Positions 1-9,173 of a stretch of DNA of 64,000 nt are shown in pieces (position 1 is the first letter of the stretch; each line of letters begins with the position of its first letter). The notes below the pieces were generated by a model. It saw only the letters and a program-made list of their open reading frames with translations. It was not told where the DNA came from and ran no database searches. This DNA is from an uncultured Bacteroidia bacterium. Its GTDB lineage: Bacteria; Bacteroidota; Bacteroidia; Bacteroidales; Prolixibacteraceae. The stretch spans positions 55,077-119,076 of the forward strand of contig CAIXZH010000116.1 in assembly GCA_903923905.1 (NCBI GenBank). Reading direction: 5' to 3'. A program made the position numbers and the translations under genes.

Positions 1-986
1 TTAAGCAGATCCGAAACGGTAGATGGATTATAGGTACGGTGTGCTTCAACAATGATTTTATTATCCTCGGTTTTGCATTCAATGCTTAGAACTGCTTTAT
101 GGAGCAAGAGTGTGTTTCCCGTCACTTCACCAAGGGAAGATACCGAAATGAGCTCTCCTTCCGGATCATTGAGTTTGAACGGATGGTTTTTGGCAGAAAG
201 GGGGAGTGTAAAGATTGCTTCCGAATCTGAGGTTCCCTGTTTCAGGTTGATCTTCCTGGTTTTCCCGCAAGAGGTTAAACTGAGTTCATTGCCGGTCAGA
301 TATTCGGGAGCCTGCAGCAGGCATTCCAGTGAACCGTTTTTTTCTTCGGCGGTCAACTTCACCGGGATATCATACTTTGCTGAGTTTTGCAGATAGGCTA
401 TGGCATCGGTTGCCTGAAAAACGATGAGCCAGTCAGTATTCTTATTGGCCCTGCCGGTGATTCCTATTTTCTGAACAGTCCCTTTGTTGAGCCAGCTTAC
501 CGGTGCAATCATCGACATGTAGCCATGGGCACCCTGCTGATCGTCTGTGTTAACGACGGTAAACGCAAGTTTGCCCCCTTCAGGTGTGGTGATTTCCCAC
601 TCTCTGTTCATGGGAGCAGGGATTTCAAACCTTTTGGTTCCATTCACGAACACGTCAAAGATATTCTTGTCGGTGGTCAGATTGATTGATGCGATCCATA
701 GAAAACCTGCATTTGGCTCTGAATAGTTTGCCGACAGCGGTTGCGTTTCCCATTCAATCGCCATTTGTCCGTTTGAACAGCGGGTAATCATCCCGTCGGT
801 CACATCGTTCCTGAACGTGTGATAGGAAAAGGTATTTTCTCCTGTGTTTTTTTGAAATCCTTCCATCCAGTTTTTGGATTTTCCGGCCAAATCGTACAGC
901 ACTTTATGCCGATCGTTTTCTGCGAATGCATTTCCTGCTGTCATTTGCAACACCAGGACGATCACTAATATTTCAAACTTGTTCAT
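1..986 (-). CDS. Exported protein, N-terminal part (possible GH38-type alpha-mannosidase), cut by window edge
   Basis: The reading frame is open from an ATG at 986 to the left edge of the window, giving 328 residues; the C-terminus lies outside. Residues 1-23 form a signal peptide (hydrophobic core, then GNAFA before the mature N-terminus). The visible part is beta-rich with no obvious catalytic motif. It resembles, from memory, the non-catalytic N-terminal region of large Bacteroidota GH38 alpha-mannosidases, but the catalytic domain is not in view, so this is tentative. The start lies 22 bases after the stop of the upstream 2-epimerase gene, so the two probably form an operon. Pairing with a cellobiose 2-epimerase would suit a manno-oligosaccharide pathway, which is inference only. 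Confidence 0.55.
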   Translation of the reverse strand, partial: MNKFEILVIVLVLQMTAGNAFAENDRHKVLYDLAGKSKNWMEGFQKNTGENTFSYHTFRNDVTDGMITRCSNGQMAIEWETQPLSANYSEPNAGFLWIASINLTTDKNIFDVFVNGTKRFEIPAPMNREWEITTPEGGKLAFTVVNTDDQQGAHGYMSMIAPVSWLNKGTVQKIGITGRANKNTDWLIVFQATDAIAYLQNSAKYDIPVKLTAEEKNGSLECLLQAPEYLTGNELSLTSCGKTRKINLKQGTSDSEAIFTLPLSAKNHPFKLNDPEGELISVSSLGEVTGNTLLLHKAVLSIECKTEDNKIIVEAHRTYNPSTVSDLL

Positions 987-1008
987 AATGAAGTTATTTC
1001 AGATGTTT

Positions 1009-2262
1009 TTATGCGGTTAATGATTTGATTCTGCCGATGAGTTCCATCATGGCTCTTCCGTTGTGATAGGGACATTTCCACGGGTCAATTTTCCAGTCAT
1101 TTCGGTAAAACGGCGATGGATCGTTCTCCGGTTCAATGAGGTATGGAATGCCCAGCCGGTTTACTTTGGTGAACCATTCCCCGTTCCGGTGGTCAATCAT
1201 GCAATTATTCACAAAATCCCAGGATAGTTTTAACTTTTCCCAATAGTGGTTATCCGAAGTCAATTGGAGGCCATTCATCAATGCAACCAAAGTTTCGGCT
1301 TGCGGCCACCAGTGTTTGTTGGTTCGGAGATGGCTTCCAAACCGGGTTGATTCGAGGAATAACCCACCGTCTTTGTCGATTCCGACCCGGTCAACAGCTT
1401 CTAGCATTTTGATGCATAGAGGCCTCATTTTTTGGATAATTTCCTGATTACCCAGGATTTCTGCGGCTTCCCATAGCAGCCACGATGCTTCAATATCGTG
1501 TCCAAAAGAGCAGGTTCCTTTGGATTCTTCCGTTTCAATGAATTGCTCATCAAAGAAAATACCCAGGTGACCGGTTTCCCGGATTATCTTATCCAGGAAT
1601 AATTCCAGCAATTCCTTAAGCCGCTTTCCAACCAGATCATCTTTACAGACTTTGTAAAATGCGGCGTAGGCTTCCATGATATGGAGGTGGGTATTCATCG
1701 ATCGGGGCTCATTGTTGTCTGCCATCCGGTTTTCGGAATAGACCTGCCAGTCACGTGTAAAAGCTTCCAGATATCCCGGATTTTGGGGATCTTTGGTTTT
1801 CTCTTCAAGTAAAAGGAAATAATCCCTGAGCTGACTCAGAAGCTCGGGATCACCCTTGAATTCATAGTATTTGCTCAGCGCATAAAGGACAAAGGCCTGC
1901 GCATAAGTATGTTTGATATCGTCGAGTGGTCTGTTTTCTGAGTTTATGCTCATCAGATAACCCCCGTTCACCGGATCGGCAAAATATTTGGCCAGCACCT
2001 GATAAGCCCGGTCAGCTATTTCGGCGTATTGCCGGTTGCCGAAATTCTTTGCAGCTTCGGCAAAGGTCCATAAAATACGGGCATTCAACACGCACGACCT
2101 GGGTGCATCAGGGATTGGATTTCCGGTCATATCAACTGCTCCGTAAAAGCCATCCCCGTTTTTTTCGACTGCATATTTTATCCAGAATGCTAAGATATCA
2201 TCATGCAATTCAGTTTCGAAAATCCTAGAATACGCTAATAATTCCGTCCTTAAAGATTCCAT
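1009..2262 (-). CDS. Cellobiose 2-epimerase / N-acylglucosamine 2-epimerase family protein
   Basis: A 417-residue protein with no signal peptide, the usual length for the family, predicted to be cytoplasmic and to fold as an (alpha/alpha)6 barrel. It carries the family landmarks NTHLH (His192 and His194), FGHDIEASW (His255), KHWWPQAE and, near the C-terminus, PYHNGRAMMEL (His400). The spacing of these histidines matches the catalytic and substrate-binding histidines of cellobiose 2-epimerases better than that of N-acetylglucosamine 2-epimerases. The expected reaction is reversible epimerisation of the reducing-end glucose of beta-1,4 disaccharides to mannose, as used in mannan catabolism. The downstream gene follows after 22 bases. 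Substrate is inferred; other mannose or glucose epimerase activities are possible. Confidence 0.85.
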   Translation of the reverse strand: MESLRTELLAYSRIFETELHDDILAFWIKYAVEKNGDGFYGAVDMTGNPIPDAPRSCVLNARILWTFAEAAKNFGNRQYAEIADRAYQVLAKYFADPVNGGYLMSINSENRPLDDIKHTYAQAFVLYALSKYYEFKGDPELLSQLRDYFLLLEEKTKDPQNPGYLEAFTRDWQVYSENRMADNNEPRSMNTHLHIMEAYAAFYKVCKDDLVGKRLKELLELFLDKIIRETGHLGIFFDEQFIETEESKGTCSFGHDIEASWLLWEAAEILGNQEIIQKMRPLCIKMLEAVDRVGIDKDGGLFLESTRFGSHLRTNKHWWPQAETLVALMNGLQLTSDNHYWEKLKLSWDFVNNCMIDHRNGEWFTKVNRLGIPYLIEPENDPSPFYRNDWKIDPWKCPYHNGRAMMELIGRIKSLTA

Positions 2263-2276
2263 AATAGTGTGAGGGT

Positions 2277-2288
2277 ATAGTTAACTAT
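2277..2288. repeat. 12-base perfect palindrome upstream of the 2-epimerase gene
   Basis: ATAGTTAACTAT is a perfect dyad lying 15 bases before the epimerase start codon, between divergent transcription units. Its position would suit an operator, but no matching copy was noticed elsewhere, so the role is unknown. Confidence 0.25.
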
Positions 2289-2398
2289 TACAAACTTCGA
2301 AATTTTTTACTAGTCTGAAAATAAAATTCGAGGTTTTGTAAGTTATTAATAATCAATTTAAATTATGCGGATATTTTTTATTTATGAAAGTAGTTCTT

Positions 2399-2406
2399 TA
2401 GTTTTG
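2399..2406 (+). promoter_or_regulatory. Candidate -7 element (TAGTTTTG) of the redox operon
   Basis: TAGTTTTG fits the Bacteroidota housekeeping sigma -7 consensus TAnnTTTG and lies 29 bases before the first start codon of the operon. A clear TTTG -33 element at the usual distance is not visible; the region upstream is only T-rich. Confidence 0.4.
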
Positions 2407-2435
2407 TGTAACAACTTACTAAACACACTTTCAAC

Positions 2436-2945
2436 ATGCCACTACACATTAAGCGCCTCATCGGCGTATTTGCTATTTTTATAGCATTGTTTCTGGTCAT
2501 GCGCCAGGTTTTAAGACCAAGCTCTTTTGGCGAGTTAGGCCATTTCCGTGCAAAGGCTATCAATGAGAATGCCTTGAGGCCAATGCACTATACAGTTGCC
2601 GACAGCTGTACGAAATGCCATAAGGATATCCGTTCGGATAAGGATCTGGGATTTCATATTAAACTTAAGTGTGAGGTCTGCCATGGACCAGGATTAAAGC
2701 ATGCACTTTATGCCAATCGGTTTAAAAATAAAGAATTGCCAGATTCGCTCCTTCTCTACAAGCCGGGAGAGCGGAAAGACTGTGCCATATGCCACAATAT
2801 GAACAGGGCAAGGATCAAAATTCAATTTGATACCATTAATACCACAATGGTTCACCAGGTAAATGTGATGAAACACCACGTGACCGATCCAAAAACGAAA
2901 GAAGCTTTGAAATGTATTGACTGTCATAATCCTCATCAGCCATGA
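2436..2945 (+). CDS. Membrane-anchored tetraheme cytochrome c
   Basis: 169 residues with one N-terminal hydrophobic segment (about residues 8-26) that is probably an uncleaved anchor, leaving the rest in the periplasm. Four CxxCH haem-binding motifs are present at residues 58-62, 79-83, 116-120 and 160-164, so the protein should carry four c-type haems, as in the NapC/NrfH-like or cytochrome c3/c7-like electron carriers. The stop overlaps the next start in an ATGA, which suggests translational coupling to the iron-sulfur subunit. With the following NrfD-type gene it forms an electron-transfer module between quinone and periplasmic haems. The exact partner is unknown, because no catalytic oxidoreductase gene adjoins it. 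Confidence 0.85.
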   Translation: MPLHIKRLIGVFAIFIALFLVMRQVLRPSSFGELGHFRAKAINENALRPMHYTVADSCTKCHKDIRSDKDLGFHIKLKCEVCHGPGLKHALYANRFKNKELPDSLLLYKPGERKDCAICHNMNRARIKIQFDTINTTMVHQVNVMKHHVTDPKTKEALKCIDCHNPHQP

Positions 2946-3709
2946 ACGAAGACACAACTAAACTTTCCAGAAGAAATTTCTTCAAGGCCGGAACCGTTCT
3001 GGCCAGCGGGGTAGCGATAGCCTCAACCCTGGCACCTTATGATGGTTTGCTTTTTGCTGCTGAAGCCCCCGGCGCAAAAGGGAAATGGTATGGAATCGGG
3101 ATCGATATCAATAAGTGTATCGGTTGCGGAAAATGTGCAAATGCTTGTAAACAAGAGAATAATGTCCCAAAGGATCCTTTCTATTTCCGGTCATGGGTGG
3201 AGCAGTATACCATCAAAAACGATGGCTCAATCCTGGTTGAATCACCCAACGGAGGGATTGACGGATTTAAACAATCGGTTCCGGATGGTGATATTTACAA
3301 ATCGTTCTTTGTGCCCAAAATGTGTAATCATTGCGCGAAATCACCCTGCACCCAGGTTTGCCCGGTTGGAGCTACCTTCGAAACAGAAGAGGGGATCGTG
3401 CTGGTTGATGAGACCTATTGCATCGGCTGCCGGTATTGCGTCCAGGCATGTCCTTACGGATGCCGGTATATTCACCCTGAAAAGGGGACGGTCGATAAGT
3501 GCACACTCTGCTTTCACCGCCTGAAAAAGGGGTTGCAACCTGCCTGTTTTGAAATTTGTCCGACTGAAGCCCGAATTTTTGGGGATTTAAATGATCCGAA
3601 AAGTAAACTGAACTACTTTTTGAAAAATCATACCTGCATGGTGATTAAACCACATCTCAACACAGGTTCAAAATTATTTTATAACGCATTAACGCCGGAG
3701 GTAAGATAA
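2942..3709 (+). CDS. Tat-exported 4Fe-4S ferredoxin-type subunit (DmsB/PsrB/NrfC-like)
   Basis: 255 residues. The N-terminus has a twin-arginine signal (SRRNFFK, Arg10-Arg11) followed by a hydrophobic stretch, so the folded protein should be exported by Tat. Sixteen cysteines are arranged as four cluster-binding sets: 59/62/65/69, 128/131/136/140, 160/163/166/170 and 186/189/201/205, the classic pattern of four [4Fe-4S] clusters in the electron-transfer subunits of molybdopterin and quinone-linked complexes. It sits between the tetraheme cytochrome and the NrfD-like integral membrane subunit, which fits an electron wire between them. No molybdopterin subunit is encoded nearby, unlike DMSO or polysulfide reductase operons. 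Confidence 0.9.
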   Translation: MNEDTTKLSRRNFFKAGTVLASGVAIASTLAPYDGLLFAAEAPGAKGKWYGIGIDINKCIGCGKCANACKQENNVPKDPFYFRSWVEQYTIKNDGSILVESPNGGIDGFKQSVPDGDIYKSFFVPKMCNHCAKSPCTQVCPVGATFETEEGIVLVDETYCIGCRYCVQACPYGCRYIHPEKGTVDKCTLCFHRLKKGLQPACFEICPTEARIFGDLNDPKSKLNYFLKNHTCMVIKPHLNTGSKLFYNALTPEVR

Positions 3710-3710
3710 C

Positions 3711-4910
3711 ATGACTGAACATTTACAAAACCTATACGAAGTTCTATCCAAAGTGGAAGGATATGTTTATCCTAACGAGATTGAACTAAACTGGAGTATC
3801 CTTATTGTACTCTATCCTTACATTACCGGGTTGGTTGCAGGTGCATTTATACTCGCCTCGCTGGAGCGTATCTTCAAGGTCCGGATTCTTAAACCAACCT
3901 ATGGTATTGCACTTCTGACCGCATTTTCGTTTATGCTGGTTGCAACCATGCCATTAGTGAGTCACCTTGGTAAACCGTTACGGGCCTACGAAATCATGAT
4001 CACGCCTCATTCGAGTTCCGCGATGGCGATCTTTGGCTTTGTCTATCTGTGGTACCTCATGGTCGTCCTCTTCCTGGAAATCTGGTTTGATTACCGTCGT
4101 GATATGGTGATCTGGGCCAATGGAACAACCGGGTTCAAACGATTTTTGTACAAACTCCTTTCGCTCTGGACTACTGATATTTCCCCCAAAGCGGTTGCAC
4201 TCGATGACCGGATCGGGTATATTGTTACCGTGATTGGGGTTCCCTCCGCATTTTTGCTCCACGGATATGTCGGATTTATTTTTGGTTCGATAAAGGCAAA
4301 TCCTTGGTGGTCAACAGTATTGATGCCTGTGATCTTCCTCTTCTCGGCCATGGTATCGGGAATCGCCCTGGTCATGCTGATCTACATCGTTTTAAGCAAG
4401 ATCAGAAAGCAAATCGTTGATATGGATTGCCTCGATACCATCGCCAAGTACCTGTTTTATATCCTGATTATTGATTTTACCCTCGAAGGATTAGACCAGA
4501 TTCACCGGATTTATGTGGCGGAAGAATCATTTGAGGCATTGCATAAACTGGTATTTGGAAAACTTTTTTATTCCCTGTTCATCTATCAGGGATTAATGGG
4601 TACAATTGTCCCCCTGCTGACCCTGGGAACTCTTCAGTTTTACAAGCCAAAGGCAAAGATAAGAAGGGCCATTTATCTGATTCTCCCGGTACTTGTTTTA
4701 ATGGGAATCTTCTTTATGCGTTGGAATGTAGTTATCGGAGGACAGCTGTTTTCTAAAAGCTTTTATGGCTATACCACCTTTAAAACCGGACTTATTGGGA
4801 CTGAAGGATATTTGATGGCTGCCACCTGGCTTATCGTTCCGTTTCTGATTTTATCTTTTCTCCTTTGGCTTTTGCCACCCTGGAAAAAAATCGAAACAAG
4901 TCATGAATAG
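3711..4910 (+). CDS. NrfD/PsrC-family integral membrane subunit
   Basis: 399 residues, strongly hydrophobic, with about eight to ten membrane segments starting near residue 28. The length, order and position after a 4x[4Fe-4S] subunit identify the NrfD/PsrC family, which binds menaquinone and exchanges electrons with the iron-sulfur partner. A Shine-Dalgarno-like GGAGGT lies at 3697-3702, nine bases before the ATG, and supports the start. The gap to the upstream stop is one base. It is expected to anchor the complex in the inner membrane. Whether it reduces or oxidises the quinone cannot be read from the sequence. Confidence 0.88.
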   Translation: MTEHLQNLYEVLSKVEGYVYPNEIELNWSILIVLYPYITGLVAGAFILASLERIFKVRILKPTYGIALLTAFSFMLVATMPLVSHLGKPLRAYEIMITPHSSSAMAIFGFVYLWYLMVVLFLEIWFDYRRDMVIWANGTTGFKRFLYKLLSLWTTDISPKAVALDDRIGYIVTVIGVPSAFLLHGYVGFIFGSIKANPWWSTVLMPVIFLFSAMVSGIALVMLIYIVLSKIRKQIVDMDCLDTIAKYLFYILIIDFTLEGLDQIHRIYVAEESFEALHKLVFGKLFYSLFIYQGLMGTIVPLLTLGTLQFYKPKAKIRRAIYLILPVLVLMGIFFMRWNVVIGGQLFSKSFYGYTTFKTGLIGTEGYLMAATWLIVPFLILSFLLWLLPPWKKIETSHE

Positions 4911-4922
4911 GAGGAGCGAAAT

Positions 4923-6584
4923 ATGGATCGTATCCATTTAAATCAGGAAGATATCCAAAAAATCCTGATCCGTTTAGATGTGCTTGAAGACCGGATTGCC
5001 TCCCTGGAAGCGGAACGGGATCAATTCAAACAGGTTCAGGGTAATGGGGAACAGGCAACGGAGGAGTCTGAGGAGGAATTTTCGGACGTGAATATCTCGA
5101 TAAGCTCCTTGTTTGAAACCAAGCTTGGTGAATATGGTTTGGCCTGGCTGGGAAACATCGTGCTGTTTTTTGCCATCGCCTTCCTGTGGCAATATTTTAA
5201 CGATCAGGGGAAATCGTTTGTTTCCCTGGTAGTTGGACTGGTAAGTGTTGGCTCGGTCTTCATCTTGTCCCGCCTCGCCCGGAAGAGCTTTGCCTATCTT
5301 TCTGAAATTTTCAGGCTTTTTGGGGTTTTTATTTTATATTTTATTCTGCTCAGACTGCATTTCTATACGAATAATCCTTTGGTAACCAGTGGAATATTGG
5401 CTGTTTCGTTATTGCTGATTGTGATTGGGGTACTTTACTATGAGGCTGTTCATAAAGGGTCTCCTGTTTTGGTGGGAATAGCTTCAACGCTGGCTGTAAT
5501 CACCGCTTTTGTTTGCAATTCCACTCAGCCGTTCTTCCTGATTTCACTGGCAGGTTCAGCATTAGTTGTCTTTTTCTTTTGGAAATACAACTGGTGGAAG
5601 CCGATGGTCTATGTTTTGTGTCTCACTTATTTTACCTGCCTGGTCTGGTTGTTGAAGAGTCACACTCCCGTGGCTAAAGCGGGTGAGGATTTGACCTTTC
5701 ACTTTGCATTTGCCTATGTTTCAATAATAACCGCAGTTTATTCGCTAGTTGCCTTCCGGAAAAAGAATCCATTATTTCCTGAATCTTCAATACTCACTAC
5801 AATCCTTCTTTCCGGGATGGGCTATTCCGTTTTAATCCTGGTTTTGGTTTTATCACATTTTCCTAAGGCCTATATCCCATTTTTTACCATTATTTCGGTT
5901 TATAGCATTGGCTATTCGATTATGCTAAAGCTCTATTCGGAGTGGAAATACTCCCCGGCACTTTATGCCTTATTTGGATTCTTTGCCATAAGTGTGACCA
6001 TCAACGGGATCTACCATATCCCCGATTCCTTTATGCTTCTGATCTGCCAGAGTTTTTTGGTGCTGGTGCTGGCGCTCTGGTACCGGTCGCATATTATTAC
6101 ACTTATAAATACTTTTCTGCTCATCTTTCTGGCGATAGGTTACTATAATCTTTCAGGTGAACTAAACTCAGTCAATTTTTCTATTTCGGCCGTAGCTTTC
6201 CTATCCGCCAGGCTGATTAACTGGCAAAAGGAGCGGTTAAATATCAAGACTGACTTTATACGGAATATTTACCTTGTTATCCTCTTCTTTTCATTGCTTT
6301 ACGCGACCTTCAAAGGATTGCCCGGACAGTATATCACGGTTACCTGGTTGCTGATTTCAGGGGTTTATTTTGTATTAAGTATCCTGATCCGGAGCATTAA
6401 GTACCGGTGGATGGGGATGGCTAATCTGATCGTTTCGGCATTCTATCTTTTTCTGGTAGATATGGCCAAGACCGATCTTATTTTCAGAATCCTTGCATTT
6501 CTTGCTTTTGCAATTATTTCTATTGGGATTTCGACCTTTTATGTAAAAAAATTCAAAAAGAGGGATGCAGGTCCGGAAGAATGA
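4923..6584 (+). CDS. Polytopic membrane protein of unknown function (DUF2339-like)
   Basis: 553 residues. Residues 1-60 are hydrophilic, acidic and likely coiled coil (heptad-like Leu/Ile spacing with many Glu/Arg), followed by many closely spaced transmembrane helices from about residue 75 to the C-terminus. This architecture resembles DUF2339-type predicted membrane proteins, but no catalytic motif is visible. A strong GAGGAG ribosome-binding site at 4911-4916 and a 12-base gap to the NrfD-like gene show that it is the last gene of the redox operon. A role in assembly or anchoring of that complex is only inference from position. Confidence 0.7.
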   Translation: MDRIHLNQEDIQKILIRLDVLEDRIASLEAERDQFKQVQGNGEQATEESEEEFSDVNISISSLFETKLGEYGLAWLGNIVLFFAIAFLWQYFNDQGKSFVSLVVGLVSVGSVFILSRLARKSFAYLSEIFRLFGVFILYFILLRLHFYTNNPLVTSGILAVSLLLIVIGVLYYEAVHKGSPVLVGIASTLAVITAFVCNSTQPFFLISLAGSALVVFFFWKYNWWKPMVYVLCLTYFTCLVWLLKSHTPVAKAGEDLTFHFAFAYVSIITAVYSLVAFRKKNPLFPESSILTTILLSGMGYSVLILVLVLSHFPKAYIPFFTIISVYSIGYSIMLKLYSEWKYSPALYALFGFFAISVTINGIYHIPDSFMLLICQSFLVLVLALWYRSHIITLINTFLLIFLAIGYYNLSGELNSVNFSISAVAFLSARLINWQKERLNIKTDFIRNIYLVILFFSLLYATFKGLPGQYITVTWLLISGVYFVLSILIRSIKYRWMGMANLIVSAFYLFLVDMAKTDLIFRILAFLAFAIISIGISTFYVKKFKKRDAGPEE

Positions 6585-6605
6585 TAAAAAATAATTTACC
6601 TCTTT

Positions 6606-6634
6606 TGCCTGTAGGGCATAAATCTCAATAGAAT
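6606..6634 (+). repeat. Degenerate copy of a dispersed intergenic repeat
   Basis: This stretch (TGCCTGTAGGGCATAAATCT, then CAATAGAAT) aligns with 29240-29267 (TGCCGTAGGCATTAAATATG, then GGTAGAAA) with a few substitutions and single-base gaps. It lies in the 291-base gap after the redox operon, in which no gene is seen. Similar GTAGGGAC...GGTAGAAA elements are, as far as I recall, frequent between genes in environmental Bacteroidota genomes. Confidence 0.4.
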
Positions 6635-6875
6635 AGCAAACCAACGAATAACCTTTGTCAGTTAGGACATTAACAGGTAATTGGTTAATTCCTAAGGGAA
6701 ATTTGTTTTCAGTATTTTTCTTTTCTATTGATTTTTATCTCTTACGGAGAAATTTAACCAGTTAAGATGTTACGGTACACGGTACCTGATTCAACTGTAT
6801 TTTCACTCCTGTTCTACAAACAGAAACGGTGCTCTGCACCTCAGAGTATTTAGTGCAATAAATTAGTCTTACTCC

Positions 6876-9173
6876 TTACAATCCCATTTTGGCCCTGAAT
6901 TTCATGTTTCCGCGTGGTTTGTTCCATTTAATAGAATTCATGTTTTCGGTTACAGTTGCCCCGGATGCCGGATTGACCGATTTTACCTTAAGATCTTCGG
7001 GCAGCCGGATATGCATTTCAACCCATTTCGGCGGAAATTTATTATCCAGGATTATTTTTCCGGTGACTGCAGATGTGGCTGAATCATAGCACAATTCATA
7101 GGAAATAATTCCAAAATGTGTGGAGGCATCCTGAATGCCGACCAGCTTTCCCGAGCCCAGCCAATCGGGGTCAGTACCCAAAGCAAGGTCAAGCCCGTCC
7201 CCGTTTTCGAGCACAAGCATGTCCCGGATAGCCCTGACAACTGCCACGGGTGTCCAGAGATGCTGACGGTCACCCGAACATTTGGTGGTTCCGGGTTCCT
7301 GTCCGCGTTCCTCGCACCAGGTATAGAGTGGTGTGGCGTGGTTGAGCGTCGAATAAAGATACTTAGCGGCTGCATTTCCATTTCCCCGGGCCAGATGGGT
7401 TTCGGCCACATTGTCGAGGGTGATTGCCACCCAGGCACCATCAACCATCCATCCGGTATGAATTGGCTGACCCCCTTTGCTGATATTGGCTTCTATCTTA
7501 TGGAGAGTGCCTGTGACCAATTCGTGACCGGCGGGAACCAATCCGCAGGGTGTCACGATATTCAGCGCCCCCCAGCAACTGCCGGTTTTCTTGCCCGGAA
7601 CCCCCGGAATCCACCGGTAATCCGCTTCCCTGATCGCCCCTTTATCGAGTGCGGTCATCAGGTCATTGAAGGCTGTTTGAAAGATTTTTTTGAGTTCGGA
7701 GAGGTCATTTGTTTTGCCGAGAATTTCAGCGGCTTCGAGGGTGCACCGATCGGCGTATACTGACCAGATATTATGTGGGAAAAATACCCCGTAGTTGTCA
7801 TCGTCGTTCATCAACCCGCAATCGCCAAATCCTCTTGGCATTAGGCCATACGTTGCTAAACTCCGGTTCTCCTCCAGCCTTGTCCTTTCACGCTGGCTTT
7901 CCTGCCACCGCGAGCTTGAAATCATATGCGGATAAACCCCGGAGAGCCAGGCAATATCTCTGGTATTCCGGTAGTGTTCCATAACTGCCCACGACTTGAA
8001 ACCCGCAGCGGCCCAGAACGTGTGGCACCATCCTCTCCGGTCTGCCCAGCAACCATCCGACTCCTGCATCTTAATGGAAATGGCTGATTCCTGAGCAGCC
8101 TCTTTATACAATCCATTTTGATCCAAAGCCACAGCGACGATAAGCGGTTCACCCGAATTGCCGGTTCGGTAAACCTCTGTGCCCGGTACCCCAATAATAT
8201 TTCCATCGGCCAATGGCTCACGCATAATAAACAGGTCTGCCAAACAGGCCAGGTAGCCATTGGATACCCCTTTGTCGGGAATGGTCAGCTTTGAAGCCCG
8301 TTTCAACAAATTATCCCACTCCAGTTTCCCGGAATCTATCTCTTCCTGCCAGTTTCGTCTACGCAATGACTGGAGATCCGCTCCATAGCCGTGGTATGGC
8401 CGGATAAGCCATCCCCGGCGGGTTTCCCCGGGGTTCAGATTCCAAACCATAATCATTTTTTTAGGTCCCGGAGGCAGATGGTCGGATTGCATGGAATAAG
8501 AATCAGCACCCAATCCCAGAATTAAGATGCGGTCCGCTCTGTCGTTCCATCCGGCTAAGATATGGTCTCCCACATTCCAATTCGGGTCTATCCAGGCGGG
8601 GTTCTCTCCCCAGCTGCCCGAATCACACCGGAACGCATACTGATGGGCAAGGAGATCGGAATTTGTGAGCGTGATCCGAATGATCGCTGCAGTTATACCC
8701 CCGAGAACTTCCAGTTTTACCACTCCTGAATGATCTTCATAAATGTTTTCCAAACCCGGAAGAACCTCCTCAAAACGTGTCCATCGGCTGGTTGAAAAAG
8801 GCTTTCCATCGATTTCGGGCGTAAGCTGAATATTCCATAAGGTAGGTGGAGTCCGGAAGGCGAGGGGCGGGTAATTGGACATCGCCAGGCTGTCATAGGT
8901 CCATGATATTTTCAGAGTGCCAGGTTTAACATCGAGTAAAGTCCGGTCGCTTGCATCCGGCCGGCCGGCAGTGATTCGGTGCGGAGTCCCAAAGGCGTAT
9001 GAAAAATCGATTTTTGAAGGGATGGCATCATCCCCGTTTAGTGACTCAAAGTTGTTGTCATCTAAAGAATTAAGAGCATTTACTTTTCCAAATGAAGCGG
9101 CACCAATGACTGCCCCGCTGATCTTCAAAACATCCCGGCGGGTTAAATCAATTGAAAAGACTTTATCTTTCAT
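6876..9173 (-). CDS. Tat-exported six-hairpin glycosidase-like protein, family unassigned
   Basis: 765 residues. The N-terminus has a Tat signal (LTRRDVLK, Arg12-Arg13, then a small-residue hydrophobic stretch ending near residue 34). A beta-sandwich-like N-terminal part (about 50-310) is followed by an alpha-helical region (about 320-650) rich in Trp, His and acidic residues that reads like an (alpha/alpha)6 six-hairpin catalytic domain, then a small C-terminal beta domain. No family can be assigned with confidence; bacterial debranching-enzyme-like and GH78/GH127-like clans share this layout. Its start overlaps the stop of the beta-lactamase gene by four bases (ATGA on the minus strand), so the two are co-translated. 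Carbohydrate activity is inferred from fold appearance only. Confidence 0.6.
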   Translation of the reverse strand: MKDKVFSIDLTRRDVLKISGAVIGAASFGKVNALNSLDDNNFESLNGDDAIPSKIDFSYAFGTPHRITAGRPDASDRTLLDVKPGTLKISWTYDSLAMSNYPPLAFRTPPTLWNIQLTPEIDGKPFSTSRWTRFEEVLPGLENIYEDHSGVVKLEVLGGITAAIIRITLTNSDLLAHQYAFRCDSGSWGENPAWIDPNWNVGDHILAGWNDRADRILILGLGADSYSMQSDHLPPGPKKMIMVWNLNPGETRRGWLIRPYHGYGADLQSLRRRNWQEEIDSGKLEWDNLLKRASKLTIPDKGVSNGYLACLADLFIMREPLADGNIIGVPGTEVYRTGNSGEPLIVAVALDQNGLYKEAAQESAISIKMQESDGCWADRRGWCHTFWAAAGFKSWAVMEHYRNTRDIAWLSGVYPHMISSSRWQESQRERTRLEENRSLATYGLMPRGFGDCGLMNDDDNYGVFFPHNIWSVYADRCTLEAAEILGKTNDLSELKKIFQTAFNDLMTALDKGAIREADYRWIPGVPGKKTGSCWGALNIVTPCGLVPAGHELVTGTLHKIEANISKGGQPIHTGWMVDGAWVAITLDNVAETHLARGNGNAAAKYLYSTLNHATPLYTWCEERGQEPGTTKCSGDRQHLWTPVAVVRAIRDMLVLENGDGLDLALGTDPDWLGSGKLVGIQDASTHFGIISYELCYDSATSAVTGKIILDNKFPPKWVEMHIRLPEDLKVKSVNPASGATVTENMNSIKWNKPRGNMKFRAKMGL

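Noticed and set aside
7116..7763. A 215-codon open frame antisense to the Tat-exported glycosidase-like gene
   Set aside because: It overlaps a longer frame with a Tat signal and coherent domain order; the antisense product is Cys/Pro/Gly-rich without any family resemblance.
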